In this document: positions 63,558-64,000 of the stretch, in pieces
Layout of the letters: every line of letters starts with the position of its first letter
Position numbering within the stretch: the stretch's first letter is position 1
Source: Amphibacillus sp. MSJ-3
GTDB lineage: Bacteria > Bacillota > Bacilli > Bacillales > Amphibacillaceae
Assembly (NCBI RefSeq): GCF_018919165.1
Contig: NZ_JAHLQM010000009.1
Coordinates: 1 to 64,000 of the forward strand
Direction of reading: 5' to 3'
DNA: 64,000 nucleotides
The notes under the pieces: generated by a model
What the model was told of the DNA's origin: nothing
Seen by the model: the letters and a program-made list of their open reading frames with translations, nothing else
Databases searched by the model: none
Translations under genes and position numbers: made by a program

Positions 63558-64000
63558 ATGATTGACATACATTGTCATATTTTACCTAATATTGACGATG
63601 GAGCAAGACATATGCAGGAGAGTATTGCCATGGCAAAAGCTGCCGTTTCACAAGGTATCCATACAATAATCGCAACACCTCATCATAAGAATGGAAAATA
63701 CAATAATCCGAAACAATCGGTTCTTGCAGACCTGTTCATATTAAATGATCGAATTCAACAAGAAGATATCCCACTGACAATATTACCAGGACAAGAAATT
63801 CGAATTCATGGTGAACTTATTGAAGGCATTGAAAAAGATGACATTTTAATGCTTAATGAAACAAGTCGTTACCTATTTATTGAATTACCAACAAATCATA
63901 TCCCACATTACACTGAACAATTATTATTTGAAATTCAGATGAAGGATTTAATTCCAATCATCGTTCATCCAGAAAGAAATAAAGTTCTACTCGAACAACC
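63558..64000 (+). CDS. Tyrosine-protein phosphatase CpsB/YwqE-like (PHP type), cut by window end
   Basis: The first 147 residues are visible. MIDIHCHILPNIDDGA carries the metal-binding His pair, TIIATPHH the next ligand, and ILPGQEIRIHG and PIIVHPERN further sites of the PHP fold used by Mn-dependent tyrosine phosphatases of capsule systems. It should dephosphorylate the BY-kinase encoded at 58,669. AAGGAGGG precedes ATG 63558. The gene continues past 64,000. Confidence 0.93.
   Translation, partial: MIDIHCHILPNIDDGARHMQESIAMAKAAVSQGIHTIIATPHHKNGKYNNPKQSVLADLFILNDRIQQEDIPLTILPGQEIRIHGELIEGIEKDDILMLNETSRYLFIELPTNHIPHYTEQLLFEIQMKDLIPIIVHPERNKVLLEQ

Overview
The window is chromosomal DNA of a low-GC, Gram-positive, endospore-forming and flagellated member of the Bacillaceae. 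The gene order ywzB-ywmB-murA-spoIID-spoIIQ, then spoIIID-mbl-flhO-flhP-(EpuA-like)-fabZ, is the B. subtilis-type backbone downstream of the atp operon. Species cannot be fixed from sequence alone. The teichuronopeptide/polyglutamate-like surface genes would suit an alkaliphilic or halophilic genus (inference).

Region 1 (1-19,000) is this conserved backbone interrupted by accessory inserts. The first insert (5.1-6.7 kb) is a putative quorum-sensing pair: an AimR-like TPR receptor without an obvious DNA-binding domain, followed by a secreted precursor made of 14 tandem copies of a nine-residue peptide. Next are an Rpn-like nuclease, an SOS-regulated Y-family polymerase operon (uvrX-yolD plus two small genes) whose LexA box lies exactly in the promoter spacer, and a VanZ-like gene. 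Intergenic DNA carries decayed IS605 and IS1182 transposase ends and several copies of one degenerate ~150-280 bp repeat family.

Region 2 (19,000-55,700) is a large cell-surface polymer locus. The plus-strand half has tagO, three glycosyltransferases, a TagG-like permease, a TagH-like protein with two ATPase domains in one chain, a further glycosyltransferase, a 50-residue tail-like protein, a TupA-like ATP-grasp enzyme, two cyanophycin-synthetase-like ATP-grasp enzymes, an all-alpha protein and a cyanophycinase-family peptidase. The converging minus-strand half has an ATP-grasp enzyme, two giant secreted wall hydrolases with 8 and 10 peptidoglycan-binding repeats, two CapA-TupA fusion proteins, three more ATP-grasp ligases (one with a second, degenerate ATP-grasp module and one with an acylphosphatase-like domain lacking its catalytic Arg) and an LCP-family wall ligase. 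Nine ATP-grasp proteins together with CapA, a cyanophycinase-like peptidase, wall-polymer export and LCP suggest a non-ribosomal peptide or peptide-glycan polymer that is exported and attached to the wall. It would be related to, but more elaborate than, teichuronopeptide. This is the best candidate for an undescribed system.

Region 3 (56,500-64,000) has a zinc-ribbon membrane protein, a capsule-type polysaccharide co-polymerase and BY-kinase pair, a secreted purple-acid-phosphatase-like lipoprotein preceded by a four-hexamer PhoP box, a TPP-riboswitch-controlled thiT, and the start of a CpsB/YwqE-type tyrosine phosphatase cut by the window end.
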